DNA of 64,000 nt from Phytopseudomonas flavescens (GCF_900100535.1 NZ_FNDG01000011.1:62001-126000), one strand, 5' to 3'; counted from the first letter of the stretch, positions 36,980 through 46,533 are shown. A program made the numbers and translations. Notes: generated by a model not told the origin, from the letters alone.

Positions 36980-38340
36980 GCCGCCTCGCCCAGCATGCGC
37001 CCGGCCTTGACCTCGAAGGTCAGGGTCAGGGCGATGGCCGCACAGGCCAGACCGCTGGCCAGCCCCCACCAGACGCCATGGGCACCCCAGGCGAAATGGA
37101 AGGTCAGCAGCCAGGCCATCGGCGCACCGATCAGCCAGTAGCAGCCCAGGCCGACGAAAAAGGTGATGTTGGCGGCCTTCAAGCCACGGATCGCGCCCAT
37201 GGCGATATTCTGGATGCCGTCGAACAGTTCGAACCAGGCCGCAATGGCCAGCAGGCTCACCGCCAGGCTGACCACCTCCGCGTAGGCCGGGTCGAAGCGG
37301 TCGATGAACAGGCCGACCACCCAGTGAGGCGCGAGCCAGAACAGGCCGGCGAAACCCAGCATGCATAGCGCGCCGATGGCGATGCCCAGGCGCCCGGCCC
37401 AGCGCGCGTGGAGCAGCCGACCGGCGCCATAGTGCTGGCCGATGCGGAAGGTCACCGCGTAGGAAATGCCCACCGGCACCATGAAGGCCACGTAGACCGA
37501 CTGGATGGCGATCAGGTGAGCGGCCAGTTGCGTGCTGCCCAGCGCGCCCATGCACAGCACCGCGAAGGCGAACAGCGCGGACTCCACGGCATAGGTGCCA
37601 CCAATCGGCAGGCCGAGGCGCAGCAACTCCCGCAGCTCGGCAGCGGCCGGGCGACGCAGGCCCTGCAACCAGGGGTAGGCGGCGTAGGCCCGGTGACGCA
37701 GGGTGTGCGCGGCGAGCAGGAGCGCCATCAGCGTACTGATCAGCGCGGTGACCAGGCCGATGCCGGCCAACCCGAGTGCTGGCAGGCCGAACCAACCCTT
37801 GATCAGTACATAGTTGAGGACGAAGTTGGCCAGCGCGCCGCCCAGGCTGATGGCCATCACCGGGCCGGGGCGGCCGATGGCGGCGGTGAAGCCGCGCAAC
37901 GCCATGAACGTCAGGTAGCCGGGCAGGGCGAACAACAGCGCCTGCAGGAAGGTCATCGCCTTGTCGACGTTGTCCGCTGACTGCCCGGCCCAGAGCAGCG
38001 CGGGTGCCAGGTTCCACAACAGTATGCCGGCACCGAGAGCCAGCGCCGAGGCGAGCCACAAGCCGGTGCCGAGCAGGCGGGTGACGCCCGCTGTATCCCC
38101 GGCGCCGTGCCGGATGGCCGCCAGGCTGCCAACCGCAGCGATCACCCCGACGCAGAAGACCGACACGAACGAATAGCTGGCTGCACCCAGGCCGCCGCCC
38201 GCCAGCTCCTGTGGGCCGAGCAAGCCCATCATCAGCGTATCGGTGAACACCATCAGCACATGGGCCAGTTGCGCGGCGATCAACGGGCCGGATAGGCGCA
38301 AAATGGCGATGAGTTCCAGGCGAAGGGTGTGGCGATCCAT
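36889..38340 (-). CDS. MATE-family multidrug efflux transporter
   Basis: The 483-residue protein has twelve hydrophobic helices and MATE features: LSGPLIAAQLAHVLMVFTDT in helix 1, PGYLTFMALRGFTAAIGRPG, and LRLGLPIGGTYAVESALFAF in the second half. MATE pumps expel cationic drugs in exchange for Na+ or H+. The last ~30 residues are a polar, Ser/Arg-rich tail read from the opposite strand of the GGDEF-EAL coding end, giving a 91-base convergent overlap. Confidence 0.88.
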   Translation of the reverse strand: MDRHTLRLELIAILRLSGPLIAAQLAHVLMVFTDTLMMGLLGPQELAGGGLGAASYSFVSVFCVGVIAAVGSLAAIRHGAGDTAGVTRLLGTGLWLASALALGAGILLWNLAPALLWAGQSADNVDKAMTFLQALLFALPGYLTFMALRGFTAAIGRPGPVMAISLGGALANFVLNYVLIKGWFGLPALGLAGIGLVTALISTLMALLLAAHTLRHRAYAAYPWLQGLRRPAAAELRELLRLGLPIGGTYAVESALFAFAVLCMGALGSTQLAAHLIAIQSVYVAFMVPVGISYAVTFRIGQHYGAGRLLHARWAGRLGIAIGALCMLGFAGLFWLAPHWVVGLFIDRFDPAYAEVVSLAVSLLAIAAWFELFDGIQNIAMGAIRGLKAANITFFVGLGCYWLIGAPMAWLLTFHFAWGAHGVWWGLASGLACAAIALTLTFEVKAGRMLGEAAQPSRKPGSDSRPRLSRRSSSSRGTARLTR

Positions 38341-38517
38341 GAGTTATGCTCAAAGTTTGCAGCTTCCGGGGCTACCCGAAGCCAGGCGTAGAGAACCGCA
38401 GGTGATGATCAAGTGCGTGTTTGGCGTGTGTGGAGTCGTTATTCTGGACACACCTGCACACTGCCACAAAAGGAAAAAAGCCATGCAAGGCATGAGTAAA
38501 ACTCATGGTTCAAGATC

Positions 38518-39438
38518 GTGAGTCGGCGTTTGCCGGCGTTGTATGCATTGCGTGCCTTCGAAGCGGCTGCGCGACATGGGTCGTTCACCCGTGCCGCCGA
38601 TGAGCTGGCGATCACCCAGAGTGCGGTGAGCCGGCACATCCGCACCCTGGAGGGGCATTTCGCCTGCCGGCTGTTCGAGCGCCGCGGTCGTTCGCTGCAA
38701 CTGACCGAGCCGGCCCGGCTGTTGCTGCCCGGCGTGCGAGACGGCTTCGACTCACTGGAGCGGGCCTGTGCCACGCTGCGGGTCGATGACAGCATCCTGC
38801 GTCTCAAGGCACCGTCGACGCTGACCATGCGCTGGTTGCTGGCGCGTCTGTCGCGCTTTCGTGCCCAGCACGGGGATATAGAGGTGCAACTCACCAGCGC
38901 CTGGATGGACATCGACCGTGTCGATTTCCTCCACGAGCCCTTCGATTGTGCGGTCCTGCTGGGCGACGGCGTGTTCAATGACGACTGGTGCAGCGCCATG
39001 CTGTTCGAGGAGTGGCTGATACCCGTCTGTGCGCCGGCGGCCGCGGAGGCTGGGGGCTGGGATCTGCCACGCCTGCAGCAGGCGGAGCTGGTACACCCCA
39101 CCCCGGATCGTCGCGACTGGCGCCGCTGGCTGCAGGCCATGGGCCTGGAAGACAGCGTGTCGCTCAAGGGCGGCCAGGTCTTCGATACCCTGGAGCTGGG
39201 TATCGTGGCCGCGGCCCGGGGCTACGGCGTGTCGATCGGGGACCTGGCGATGGTCGCCGAAGATGTCCTGCAAGGGCGCCTGGGTCTGCCTTGGTCGACT
39301 GCGGTGGCCAGCGGCGACAGTTATTACCTGGTCTGGCCGCGGGCGCGGCGCGGTCAGGAACGCTTCGAGCGGCTGCGCGACTTTCTTCTGGAGGAGGTCA
39401 GGGCGATGCAGTTGCCAGAGGTCGATATGCGTCGCTGA
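38518..39438 (+). CDS. LysR-family regulator, GcvA-like
   Basis: This 306-residue protein starts with GTG 38518 (SRRLPALYALRAFEAAARHG) and has the GcvA/AmpR-type LysR helix-turn-helix SFTRAADELAITQSAVSRHI followed by an effector domain with AARGYGVSIGDLAMVAED. It is divergently placed from the MATE gene, with 177 bases between, so it may control it. The effector is unknown. Confidence 0.87.
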   Translation: MSRRLPALYALRAFEAAARHGSFTRAADELAITQSAVSRHIRTLEGHFACRLFERRGRSLQLTEPARLLLPGVRDGFDSLERACATLRVDDSILRLKAPSTLTMRWLLARLSRFRAQHGDIEVQLTSAWMDIDRVDFLHEPFDCAVLLGDGVFNDDWCSAMLFEEWLIPVCAPAAAEAGGWDLPRLQQAELVHPTPDRRDWRRWLQAMGLEDSVSLKGGQVFDTLELGIVAAARGYGVSIGDLAMVAEDVLQGRLGLPWSTAVASGDSYYLVWPRARRGQERFERLRDFLLEEVRAMQLPEVDMRR

Positions 39439-39501
39439 TGTCTGCTGCGCAACATTTTCGTGTCGCCAGGTAAAAAACGCGCCACCGCACCCTTATGGCC
39501 A

Positions 39502-39529
39502 TTGACGCACTAAAGTACTCAAGTATTCT
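39502..39529 (+). promoter_or_regulatory. Candidate sigma-70 promoter of the chemoreceptor gene
   Basis: TTGACG (39502-39507) and TATTCT (39524-39529) are separated by 16 bases, about 72 bases ahead of the ATG at 39601. No FliA-type motif (TAAA-N15-GCCGATAA) was convincing here. Confidence 0.45.
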
Positions 39530-39600
39530 CCGCGCTCGTCGAAACACGCGGCTTATCACTCACTCCATTCAAGGGTGATTTGCAGCCCTGGAGATGCTTC

Positions 39601-41577
39601 ATGACACAACCTCGTTCCCGGATCGCCTGGCAACTGGCGACGGCCCTCGCCGCGATGCTGGTGCTGTTGATCAGCGTCAGCACGCTGTTCGCCCTGCGCT
39701 CGCTGAACAGCGCCAACCTCGTCACCCGTGAAGAACACCTGGGCAGCGAAGCGCGCTTGCTGGCTGACCAGTTGAGCACCTTCCACGACAGTCTGCGCGA
39801 AAGCACCCAGCGCTTGGCGGGGTTGTTCGAACGACGCTTCAGCAGTGGATTGAGCCTCAGCCCGAGCGAGCGGGTAACGGTCGGTTCGCTGCAGGCTCCT
39901 GCCCTCTACCTGGGCAGTACGCGGTTGAACAACGAGTTCACCGAGGTCGACGAGTTTCGCCAGCTCACCGCTGGCGTGGCGACCCTCTTCGTGCGCGACG
40001 GCGATGATTTCGTTCGCGTGACCACCTCGCTGACCAAGCAGGATGGTGGCCGTGCCATCGGCACCGTGCTCGACCGCCAGCACCCTGCCTACGCACGGCT
40101 GCTGGCCGGCAACAGCTACGTGGGCCGGGCGCTGCTGTTCGAGCGTTTCTACATGACCCAGTACACCCCGGTGCGTGACGCTGGCGGTCGGGTCATCGCC
40201 GTGCTGTTCGTCGGCTTCGATTACACCGACGCGCAGAACGCCCAGTTCGCCAACCTGCAGCGCTTCCGCATCGGCAGCACCGGTTCCCTGGCGCTGCTCG
40301 ACGATCAGCACAAGTGGCTGGTGCCTCCCTATGGCGCGCAACGTCCCGAGCAACTGACCGCCACCATGTCCGGCGTGCTGGGCACACCGGGCAAGGGCGG
40401 GTTCTGGAGTGATGGCGAGCAGCGTTTCTACAGCGTCGCCGTGCCGTTCGCCGGCGGCCCGTGGACGGTGGTGGCGAGCATGCCGGAAACGGAAATCCAG
40501 GCCGTGACCTGGCACGTCGGCAGCCAGCTGGCGATCGGCAGCCTGGTGACCCTGGTGCTTGCCGTGCTCGCGGTGATCTGGCTGCTGCGCCGCAAGCTGC
40601 GCCCGCTCGGCGAGCTGGTCCGTCAGGCCCAGGCCCTGGGGGCCGGTGATTTGAGCGTACGCCTGGAGGTGGCCAGCAACGACGAGATCGGCGACCTGTC
40701 GCGCAGCTTCAACCAGATGAGCGCCGCGCTGTCGACCATGGTCGAACGCATCCGCGCCGCCGCCGGGCACGTCAGCCAGCGTGCCGAAGCGCTGTCCGGC
40801 CTGTCTCGTGGTGCCTACGAGGGGATCGAACAGCAGTCCGGCGAGATCGGCAGCATGGCCGGTGCGGTGGAAGAATTCAGTGCCACCTCGTTGAACATCG
40901 CCGACAACATGCGCAGCACCGAACGCATGGCCAGCGAGAATGCCAGCCAGACCCGCATCGGCCGTACCTCCATGGAAGAGGCATCCAATGCGCTGGAGCA
41001 GATTTCCTCGTCGTTGAACAGCGCCGCCAAGGTCATCGACAGCCTCGGTCAGCGCTCCCAGGAGATCGGCGGCATCCTCAGCGTCATCACCTCGATCGCC
41101 GACCAGACCAACCTGCTGGCGCTCAATGCCGCCATCGAGGCGGCCCGGGCCGGTGAGCAGGGCCGTGGCTTCGCCGTAGTCGCCGACGAAGTGCGCAGCC
41201 TCGCCGGGCGTACGCGTGAGGCGACCACCGAGATCTCCAGCATGATCGGCAGCATCCAGGGCGAAACCAGCAGTGCCATCAGCACCATGGAACAGGGGCG
41301 CCAGCTGATGCACAACGGCCTGGAGCTGAACGCCAAGGTGGCGGCGGCGTTGACCCAGATCGCCGAACAGAGCAGTGCCGCTGGCGAACAGTTCGCCGCC
41401 ATCACCACCGCGACCAGCGAGCAGAGCAGCACGGCGACGGTACTCAGCAGCAACCTGCAGAGCATCGCCCAGGCCAACGGCGAGCAGCGCGAAGTGATCG
41501 CCAACCTGGCCCATACCTCCAATGAGCTGGAGACCCTGGCCGCCGATCTGCACCGCGAAGTCGAGCGCTTCCGCTAA
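39601..41577 (+). CDS. Methyl-accepting chemotaxis protein with Cache sensor
   Basis: This 658-residue transducer has a first membrane helix ([20 protein letters not shown]), a ~270-residue periplasmic sensor resembling the Cache3-Cache2 fusion type ([20 protein letters not shown]; later [10 protein letters not shown]), and a second membrane helix near residues 310-330. A HAMP domain and a cytoplasmic signalling domain follow, with the conserved tip region ([20 protein letters not shown]). It should signal to CheA/CheW and the flagellar motor. ATG 39601 has GGAG upstream. Its ligand is unknown. The TAA stop directly abuts a 57-base inverted repeat. Confidence 0.9.
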   Translation: MTQPRSRIAWQLATALAAMLVLLISVSTLFALRSLNSANLVTREEHLGSEARLLADQLSTFHDSLRESTQRLAGLFERRFSSGLSLSPSERVTVGSLQAPALYLGSTRLNNEFTEVDEFRQLTAGVATLFVRDGDDFVRVTTSLTKQDGGRAIGTVLDRQHPAYARLLAGNSYVGRALLFERFYMTQYTPVRDAGGRVIAVLFVGFDYTDAQNAQFANLQRFRIGSTGSLALLDDQHKWLVPPYGAQRPEQLTATMSGVLGTPGKGGFWSDGEQRFYSVAVPFAGGPWTVVASMPETEIQAVTWHVGSQLAIGSLVTLVLAVLAVIWLLRRKLRPLGELVRQAQALGAGDLSVRLEVASNDEIGDLSRSFNQMSAALSTMVERIRAAAGHVSQRAEALSGLSRGAYEGIEQQSGEIGSMAGAVEEFSATSLNIADNMRSTERMASENASQTRIGRTSMEEASNALEQISSSLNSAAKVIDSLGQRSQEIGGILSVITSIADQTNLLALNAAIEAARAGEQGRGFAVVADEVRSLAGRTREATTEISSMIGSIQGETSSAISTMEQGRQLMHNGLELNAKVAAALTQIAEQSSAAGEQFAAITTATSEQSSTATVLSSNLQSIAQANGEQREVIANLAHTSNELETLAADLHREVERFR

Positions 41578-41578
41578 C

Positions 41579-41635
41579 AGGCCGTTGAAAAACGTAGGCG
41601 AGGCAGCGGCAACGCAGGTAGTTTTCAATAGCCTG
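41579..41635. repeat. 57-base inverted repeat abutting the chemoreceptor stop codon
   Basis: CAGGCCGTTGAAAA (41579-41592) and TTTTCAATAGCCTG (41622-41635) are inverted with one mismatch, enclosing a GC-rich centre. It begins one base after the TAA stop begins to close the gene, so it may act as terminator or mRNA-end stabiliser. It is a separate family from E1/E2. Confidence 0.6.
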
Positions 41636-41821
41636 CCAAGCCCTCTCAGCAGCAGGCGCAACTGACTGACAGTCGTGCCATGGCCGCCTGGCTGACCCAC
41701 CCGGGGCAATCGAAAGCCCTACTGTCATCGTCATGAAAGCACCCTGTGCCAGGCTCGAGGTCGGGCAGGGCGCGCGCGCGTGGGGTTGCGGCTGTGCAGC
41801 ATTTCACCGCGTTTCGTGTGG

Positions 41822-41871
41822 AATCAAAAACGCTCGGCAAGCGCGAGTGCCCTCGAGGGCAATTTTTGATT
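41822..41871. terminator. Extended hairpin in the chemoreceptor-speC gap
   Basis: AATCAAAAA (41822-41830) pairs with TTTTTGATT (41863-41871), and inside lies the perfect palindrome GCCCTCGAGGGC (41849-41860). The T-run on the + strand (41863-41867) makes it terminator-like. It lies in a 584-base gap (41578-42161) that otherwise holds the repeat at 41579, a hairpin at 42095 and no supported gene. It might end the chemoreceptor transcript or belong to a speC leader. Confidence 0.45.
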
Positions 41872-42094
41872 GATCTGTGCGGGGCATGGTCTTAAAGTCC
41901 GCGGCCGAACGTCCATGCTGGCAACGATCCATCCGGCTCAAGTACTGACGACGAGAGGTTGCCGCGCCTGATGCCAGGCCGGTGATTCTCGGCGACATGC
42001 CTTGGGAAGTAGGCGAACCAAAGTGGGGAAACTGATCAGACGTTCCAGGCCTGGCAGCAGGCCTTCCGGCCGATTGTCGATGGCCGCCCCTAAG

Positions 42095-42117
42095 GTTGAA
42101 CCTGTGCCCGGTTCAAC
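42095..42117 (+). promoter_or_regulatory. Hairpin in the speC leader
   Basis: GTTGAACC (42095-42102) pairs perfectly with GGTTCAAC (42110-42117) around TGTGCCC, 44 bases before the speC start codon at 42162. Polyamine-gene leaders are often structured, but no known riboswitch class is recognisable, so the role is unproven. Confidence 0.35.
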
Positions 42118-42161
42118 TGCCCGAATCCTAGTGTTCATGGTTTAGCCATCTGGAGCCCCGC

Positions 42162-43325
42162 ATGCCGATCAAGGTCGAAGATTACTACCCACGCGAAACC
42201 TTCAACAAAATGAAGGCCTTCGCAGACCAACAGGAAACCCCGTTCGTGGTGATCGACACCGCGATCATCAGCCAGGCCTACGACGACCTGCGCGCCGGTT
42301 TCGAATTCGCCAAGGTGTACTACGCCGTGAAGGCCAACCCGGCAGTCGAGATCATCGACCTGCTCAAGGACAAGGGCTCGAACTTCGACATCGCCTCGAT
42401 CTACGAACTGGACAAGGTGATGGAGCGCGGCGTCGGTCCGGAACGCATCAGCTACGGCAACACCATCAAGAAAGCCCGCGACGTTCGTTACTTCTTCGAC
42501 AAGGGCGTGCGCCTGTTCGCCACCGATTCGGAAGCCGACCTGCGCAACATCGCCAAGGCCGCCCCGGGCTCGAAGATCTACGTGCGCATCCTCACCGAAG
42601 GCTCGACCTCGGCAGACTGGCCGTTGTCGCGCAAGTTCGGTTGCCAGACCGACATGGCCATGGACCTGCTGATCCTCGCCAAGCAGTTGGGCCTGGTGCC
42701 CTACGGCATTTCCTTCCACGTCGGCTCGCAGCAGCGCGACATCGATGTGTGGGATGCCGCCATCGCCAAGGTCAAGGTGATCTTCGAGCGCCTCAAGGAA
42801 GAAGACGGCATCGTGCTGCAGATGATCAACATGGGCGGCGGCTTCCCGGCCAACTACATCACCCGTACCAACAGCCTGGAAACCTACGCTGAAGAAATCA
42901 TCCGCTTCCTCAAGGACGATTTCGGCGACGAACTGCCGGAAATCATCCTCGAGCCAGGCCGTTCGCTGATCGCCAATGCCGGTATCCTGGTCAGCGAAGT
43001 GGTGCTGGTGGCGCGCAAGTCGCGTACCGCCGTCGAGCGCTGGGTATACACCGATGTGGGTAAGTTCAGCGGCCTGATCGAAACCATGGACGAAGCCATC
43101 AAGTTCCCCATCTGGACCGAGAAGAAGGGCGAGATGGAAGAAGTGGTCATCGCCGGGCCGACCTGCGACAGCGCCGACATCATGTACGAGCACTACAAGT
43201 ACGGTCTGCCACTGAACCTGGCCAGTGGTGATCGCCTGTACTGGTTGTCCACCGGTGCCTACACCACCAGCTACAGTGCGGTGGAATTCAACGGCTTCCC
43301 GCCGCTGAAGTCCTTCTACCTGTAA
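42162..43325 (+). CDS. speC: Ornithine decarboxylase, alanine-racemase fold
   Basis: The 387-residue enzyme converts ornithine to putrescine with PLP. It is a eukaryotic-type, group IV decarboxylase: PLP lysine K57 (YYAVKANPAVEII), ISFHVGSQQRDIDVWDAAI, MINMGGGFPANY, EPGRSLIANAG, and the partner-chain Cys in GPTCDSADIMYE. This matches the SpeC of Pseudomonas in length; some relatives also accept lysine. A good terminator follows at 43344. Putrescine made here could feed the catabolic genes at 13-21 kb. Confidence 0.95.
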   Translation: MPIKVEDYYPRETFNKMKAFADQQETPFVVIDTAIISQAYDDLRAGFEFAKVYYAVKANPAVEIIDLLKDKGSNFDIASIYELDKVMERGVGPERISYGNTIKKARDVRYFFDKGVRLFATDSEADLRNIAKAAPGSKIYVRILTEGSTSADWPLSRKFGCQTDMAMDLLILAKQLGLVPYGISFHVGSQQRDIDVWDAAIAKVKVIFERLKEEDGIVLQMINMGGGFPANYITRTNSLETYAEEIIRFLKDDFGDELPEIILEPGRSLIANAGILVSEVVLVARKSRTAVERWVYTDVGKFSGLIETMDEAIKFPIWTEKKGEMEEVVIAGPTCDSADIMYEHYKYGLPLNLASGDRLYWLSTGAYTTSYSAVEFNGFPPLKSFYL

Positions 43326-43343
43326 GCCTGTCGCTGCATCGGA

Positions 43344-43373
43344 CGCCCGCACTGGTTGCGGGCGTTTTCGTTT
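43344..43373 (+). terminator. Intrinsic terminator after speC
   Basis: CGCCCGC (43344-43350) pairs with GCGGGCG (43358-43364), followed by TTTTCGTTT. It lies 18 bases after the stop codon. Confidence 0.88.
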
Positions 43374-43472
43374 CTGCGGGGCAGCCGATGCCGGTCGGCA
43401 CCGGTGCCTTGCCAGAGGGAAGCGGGCAGCGCGAGAATGCAGGCACTTCTCTGCGGTATTTAAGGATCCCCG

Positions 43473-45944
43473 ATGCCCGATCCCGTTGCAGCCGGCCTGC
43501 GCCTGGCGCCCGATGCACTCACCCGTCCCTTCTCGCCTCAGCAGTTCGCCTTCACCACCACCGATGATCTGGAGCCCTTCCGCGGCGTGCTTGGCCAGGA
43601 ACGTGCCGTGCAGGCACTGCAGTTCGGCGTGGCCATGCCGCGCCCCGGTTACAACGTATTCGTCATGGGCGAGCCGGGCACCGGTCGGTTCTCTTTCGTC
43701 AAACGCTACCTGCGGGCCGAGGGCAAGCGCCTGGAGACCCCGCCGGACCGGGTCTACGTCAATCATTTCGACGAGCCCCGCGAGCCCCGCGCGGTGGAGC
43801 TGGCCGCCGGTACCGCTGGCCAGTTCATCGCCGACATCAATGTGCTGATCGACAACCTGCTGGCGACTTTCCCGGCCGTGTTCGAGCACCCGTCGTTCCA
43901 GCAGAAGAAGAGCGCCATCGACCGCGCCTTCAACAAGCGCTACGACCAGGCGCTGGATGTGATCGAGAAGCTGTCCCTGGAGCGTGGTATCGCCCTGTAC
44001 CGTGACAGCAGCAACATCGCCTTCACGCCCATGCTCGAAGGCAAGGCCGTGGACGAGACCGAGTTCGCCCAGTTGCCGGAAGCGGATCGCGAGCGCTTCC
44101 ATGCCGATATCGCCACGCTGGAGGAGCGCCTCAACGAGGAACTGGCCAGCCTGCCGCAGTGGAAACGCGAGTCGAGCAACCAGTTGCGCCAGCTCAACGA
44201 GGAAACCATCACCGTCGCATTGCAGCCGCTGCTGGCGCCGCTCTCGGAAAAGTACGCCGAGAATGCCGGGGTCTGCGCCTATCTGCAGGCGATGCAGGTG
44301 GACCTGCTGAAAAGCGTGGTCGACCTGCTCATCGAGGTGGAAAAGGCCGATGCCCAGACCCGCAAGTTGCTCGAGGAGTTGTATGTCCCCAGCCTGATCG
44401 TCGGCCACCATGTCGATGGCGGCGCACCGGTGGTGTTCGAGCCTCACCCGACCTACGACAACCTGTTCGGCCGCATCGAGTACAACACCGACCAGGGCGC
44501 GCTCTACACCAGCTACCGGCAGTTGCGTCCAGGTGCCCTGCACCGTGCCAATGGCGGCTTCCTGATCCTCGAGGCGGAGAAATTCCTCAGCGAACCGTTC
44601 GTCTGGGAGGCCCTGAAGCGTGCCCTGCAGTCACGCAAGCTGAAGATGGAGTCGCCGCTGGGCGATCTGGGTCGTATCGCCACGGTCACCCTCAATCCGG
44701 AAACCATCGCGCTGCAGCTCAAGGTGGTGATCATCGGCTCGCGTCAGCTCTATTACGCGCTGCAGGACGCCGATCCGGATTTCCAGGAGATGTTCCGGGT
44801 ACTGGTCGATTTCGACGAGGACATCCCCCTGGCGGACGACAGCCTGGAACAGTTCGCCCAGTTGCTGAAGACGCGTACCAACGAAGAAGGCATGGCACCG
44901 CTGAGCGCAGCGGCGGTGGCACGGCTGGCCACCTACAGCGCACGCCTGGCGGAGCACCAGGGGCGGTTGTCGGCGCGCATCGGTGATCTGTTCCAACTGG
45001 TCAGCGAGGCGGACTTCATCCGCAACCTGGCCGGCGAGAGCGTGACCGACGCCGACCATATCGAGCGCGCCCTCAAGGCCAAGGCCACGCGTACCGGGCG
45101 GGTCTCGGCGCGGATCATTGACGACATGCTGGCCGGTATCATCCTCATCGATACCGCGGGTGCGGCCATCGGCAAATGCAACGGCCTGACCGTGCTCGAG
45201 GTCGGCGACTCGGCCTTTGGCGTGCCGGCGCGGATTTCCGCGACCGTCTACCCGGGCGGCTCGGGCATCGTCGACATCGAGCGTGAGGTCAACCTCGGCC
45301 AGCCGATCCACTCCAAGGGGGTGATGATCCTCACCGGTTTCCTCGGCAGCCGGTATGCCCAGGAATTCCCGCTGGAAATCTCCGCCAGCATCGCCCTGGA
45401 GCAGTCCTATGGCTACGTGGACGGCGACAGCGCTTCGCTGGGCGAGGTCTGCACGCTGATTTCCGCCCTGTCGCGCACGCCGCTCAAGCAGTGCTTCGCG
45501 ATCACCGGCTCGATCAATCAGTTCGGCGAAGTGCAGGCCGTCGGCGGGGTCAACGAGAAGATCGAGGGTTTCTTCCGCCTTTGCGAGGCGCGTGGGCTGA
45601 CCGGCGAGCAGGGGGCGATCATCCCGCATTCCAACGTCGCCACCCTGATGCTCGACGAGCGCGTGCTGCAGGCGGTACGCGCCGGGCAGTTCCACGTCTA
45701 TGCGGTGCGCCACGTCGACGAGGCGCTGAGCCTGCTGGTCGGCACGGACGCCGGCACGCCGGACGATAAGGGCCGCTTCCCGAACGGCAGCGTCAATGCA
45801 CGCGTGGTCGAGCGCCTGCGCGAGATCGCCGAGATCGACCTCGGCGAGGAGGACAAGCCCGAACAGGCCAAGGAAGCGCTGACCGCCGCTCTGCCAGCCA
45901 AGACGCCGAAAAAACCGCGGGAGAAAAAACCGTCGGTCGAATGA
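43473..45944 (+). CDS. Lon-family ATP-dependent protease (AAA_32/Lon_C type)
   Basis: This 823-residue protein has an N-terminal AAA-like domain and a C-terminal Lon peptidase domain with the Ser-Lys dyad: S653 in VDGDSASLGEV and K696 in VGGVNEKIEGFF, spaced 43 residues apart as in classical Lon. The Walker A region reads GEPGTGRFS (66-74), with Arg in place of the usual Lys. It is one of the YcbZ-like Lon relatives, distinct from canonical Lon. The tail is Lys/Pro-rich (AKTPKKPREKKPSVE). Start ATG 43473 follows AAGGA. Confidence 0.88.
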   Translation: MPDPVAAGLRLAPDALTRPFSPQQFAFTTTDDLEPFRGVLGQERAVQALQFGVAMPRPGYNVFVMGEPGTGRFSFVKRYLRAEGKRLETPPDRVYVNHFDEPREPRAVELAAGTAGQFIADINVLIDNLLATFPAVFEHPSFQQKKSAIDRAFNKRYDQALDVIEKLSLERGIALYRDSSNIAFTPMLEGKAVDETEFAQLPEADRERFHADIATLEERLNEELASLPQWKRESSNQLRQLNEETITVALQPLLAPLSEKYAENAGVCAYLQAMQVDLLKSVVDLLIEVEKADAQTRKLLEELYVPSLIVGHHVDGGAPVVFEPHPTYDNLFGRIEYNTDQGALYTSYRQLRPGALHRANGGFLILEAEKFLSEPFVWEALKRALQSRKLKMESPLGDLGRIATVTLNPETIALQLKVVIIGSRQLYYALQDADPDFQEMFRVLVDFDEDIPLADDSLEQFAQLLKTRTNEEGMAPLSAAAVARLATYSARLAEHQGRLSARIGDLFQLVSEADFIRNLAGESVTDADHIERALKAKATRTGRVSARIIDDMLAGIILIDTAGAAIGKCNGLTVLEVGDSAFGVPARISATVYPGGSGIVDIEREVNLGQPIHSKGVMILTGFLGSRYAQEFPLEISASIALEQSYGYVDGDSASLGEVCTLISALSRTPLKQCFAITGSINQFGEVQAVGGVNEKIEGFFRLCEARGLTGEQGAIIPHSNVATLMLDERVLQAVRAGQFHVYAVRHVDEALSLLVGTDAGTPDDKGRFPNGSVNARVVERLREIAEIDLGEEDKPEQAKEALTAALPAKTPKKPREKKPSVE

Positions 45945-46038
45945 TCGGCGGCGGGTGAATCGACCACGTGATGAGCGCCTCGCCTGCGGCGACCCGGTAT
46001 GCCGGATGCGGGCGCTTGCTCACCTTTCATGCACAGCG

Positions 46039-46061
46039 TTATCCACAGCTTCTGTGCATAA
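46039..46061. promoter_or_regulatory. Inverted pair of DnaA-box matches
   Basis: TTATCCACA (46039-46047) is a perfect strong DnaA box, and TGTGCATAA (46053-46061) is the complement of TTATGCACA, which also fits TTATNCACA. They face each other five bases apart, about 70 bases upstream of the hypothetical gene at 46127. A third match lies at 46534-46542. Binding is inferred from motif only. Confidence 0.5.
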
Positions 46062-46126
46062 CCCCGCCTTTGCCGATAACGCCTGCGGGTGTAGGCTGCA
46101 AGTCTGTTCCCGCGAGGATTGCCGCC

Positions 46127-46468
46127 ATGTCGCGTAGCCTCTGCCTGATTCGTGAATGCCTGGGGGTGACCACCCGTATCGAGTGCGCGGTGTTGCCGCT
46201 GGCTGGCGAGCAGGGCCTGTGGACATTGATCTGCATCGCCGGCATGTCGGCCGAACAACCCTCGGCCGTCAAGGCGCAAGGCCCATTCCGTGGGCCTTCG
46301 GTGGTCGAGGGGCTGCTCGACGAGATCGCCGAGAGTCTTGCGCTGCAGGGTTACGGGACCTGCAACGAGCCGCCGATCTGGCGCCTGCATGCCCAAGCGG
46401 AACTGCGCCGTCTCAATGGCGGCGGCGGTCGCCCGGGCATGTCCCACCTGTCCTGTCCGGATCGCTGA
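46127..46468 (+). CDS. Hypothetical protein, 113 residues
   Basis: I do not recognise a domain. The protein starts MSRSLCLIRECLGVTTRIEC and has a mixed hydrophobic/polar N-terminal half, a SVVEGLLDEIAESLALQGYG helix-like stretch and a Gly-rich end (LRRLNGGGGRPGMSHLSC). ATG 46127 is supported by GAGGA upstream and normal codon bias. It lies between the Lon-family gene and a UPF0114 gene, flanked by DnaA-box-like sites. It appears to be a real, lineage-level gene of unknown function. Confidence 0.6.
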   Translation: MSRSLCLIRECLGVTTRIECAVLPLAGEQGLWTLICIAGMSAEQPSAVKAQGPFRGPSVVEGLLDEIAESLALQGYGTCNEPPIWRLHAQAELRRLNGGGGRPGMSHLSCPDR

Positions 46469-46533
46469 ACGCAAGGCCTGCCCCGACGCCGTCCGGGCGC
46501 GCAGGCGAGTGTGCTGCGGCGTTGCGTCGCAGG

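Noticed and set aside
39502..39560. FliA (sigma-28) promoter for the chemoreceptor
   Set aside because: TAAAG is present, but the GCCGATAA-type -10 is missing at the right spacing.
41915..41971. 18-codon frame in the speC leader as a regulatory peptide
   Set aside because: It has no ribosome binding site, no similarity to known leader peptides, and its length is expected by chance.
42135..44543. 802-codon open frame opposite speC and the Lon-family gene
   Set aside because: It spans the terminator and intergenic DNA and reads as the complement of conserved coding sequence.
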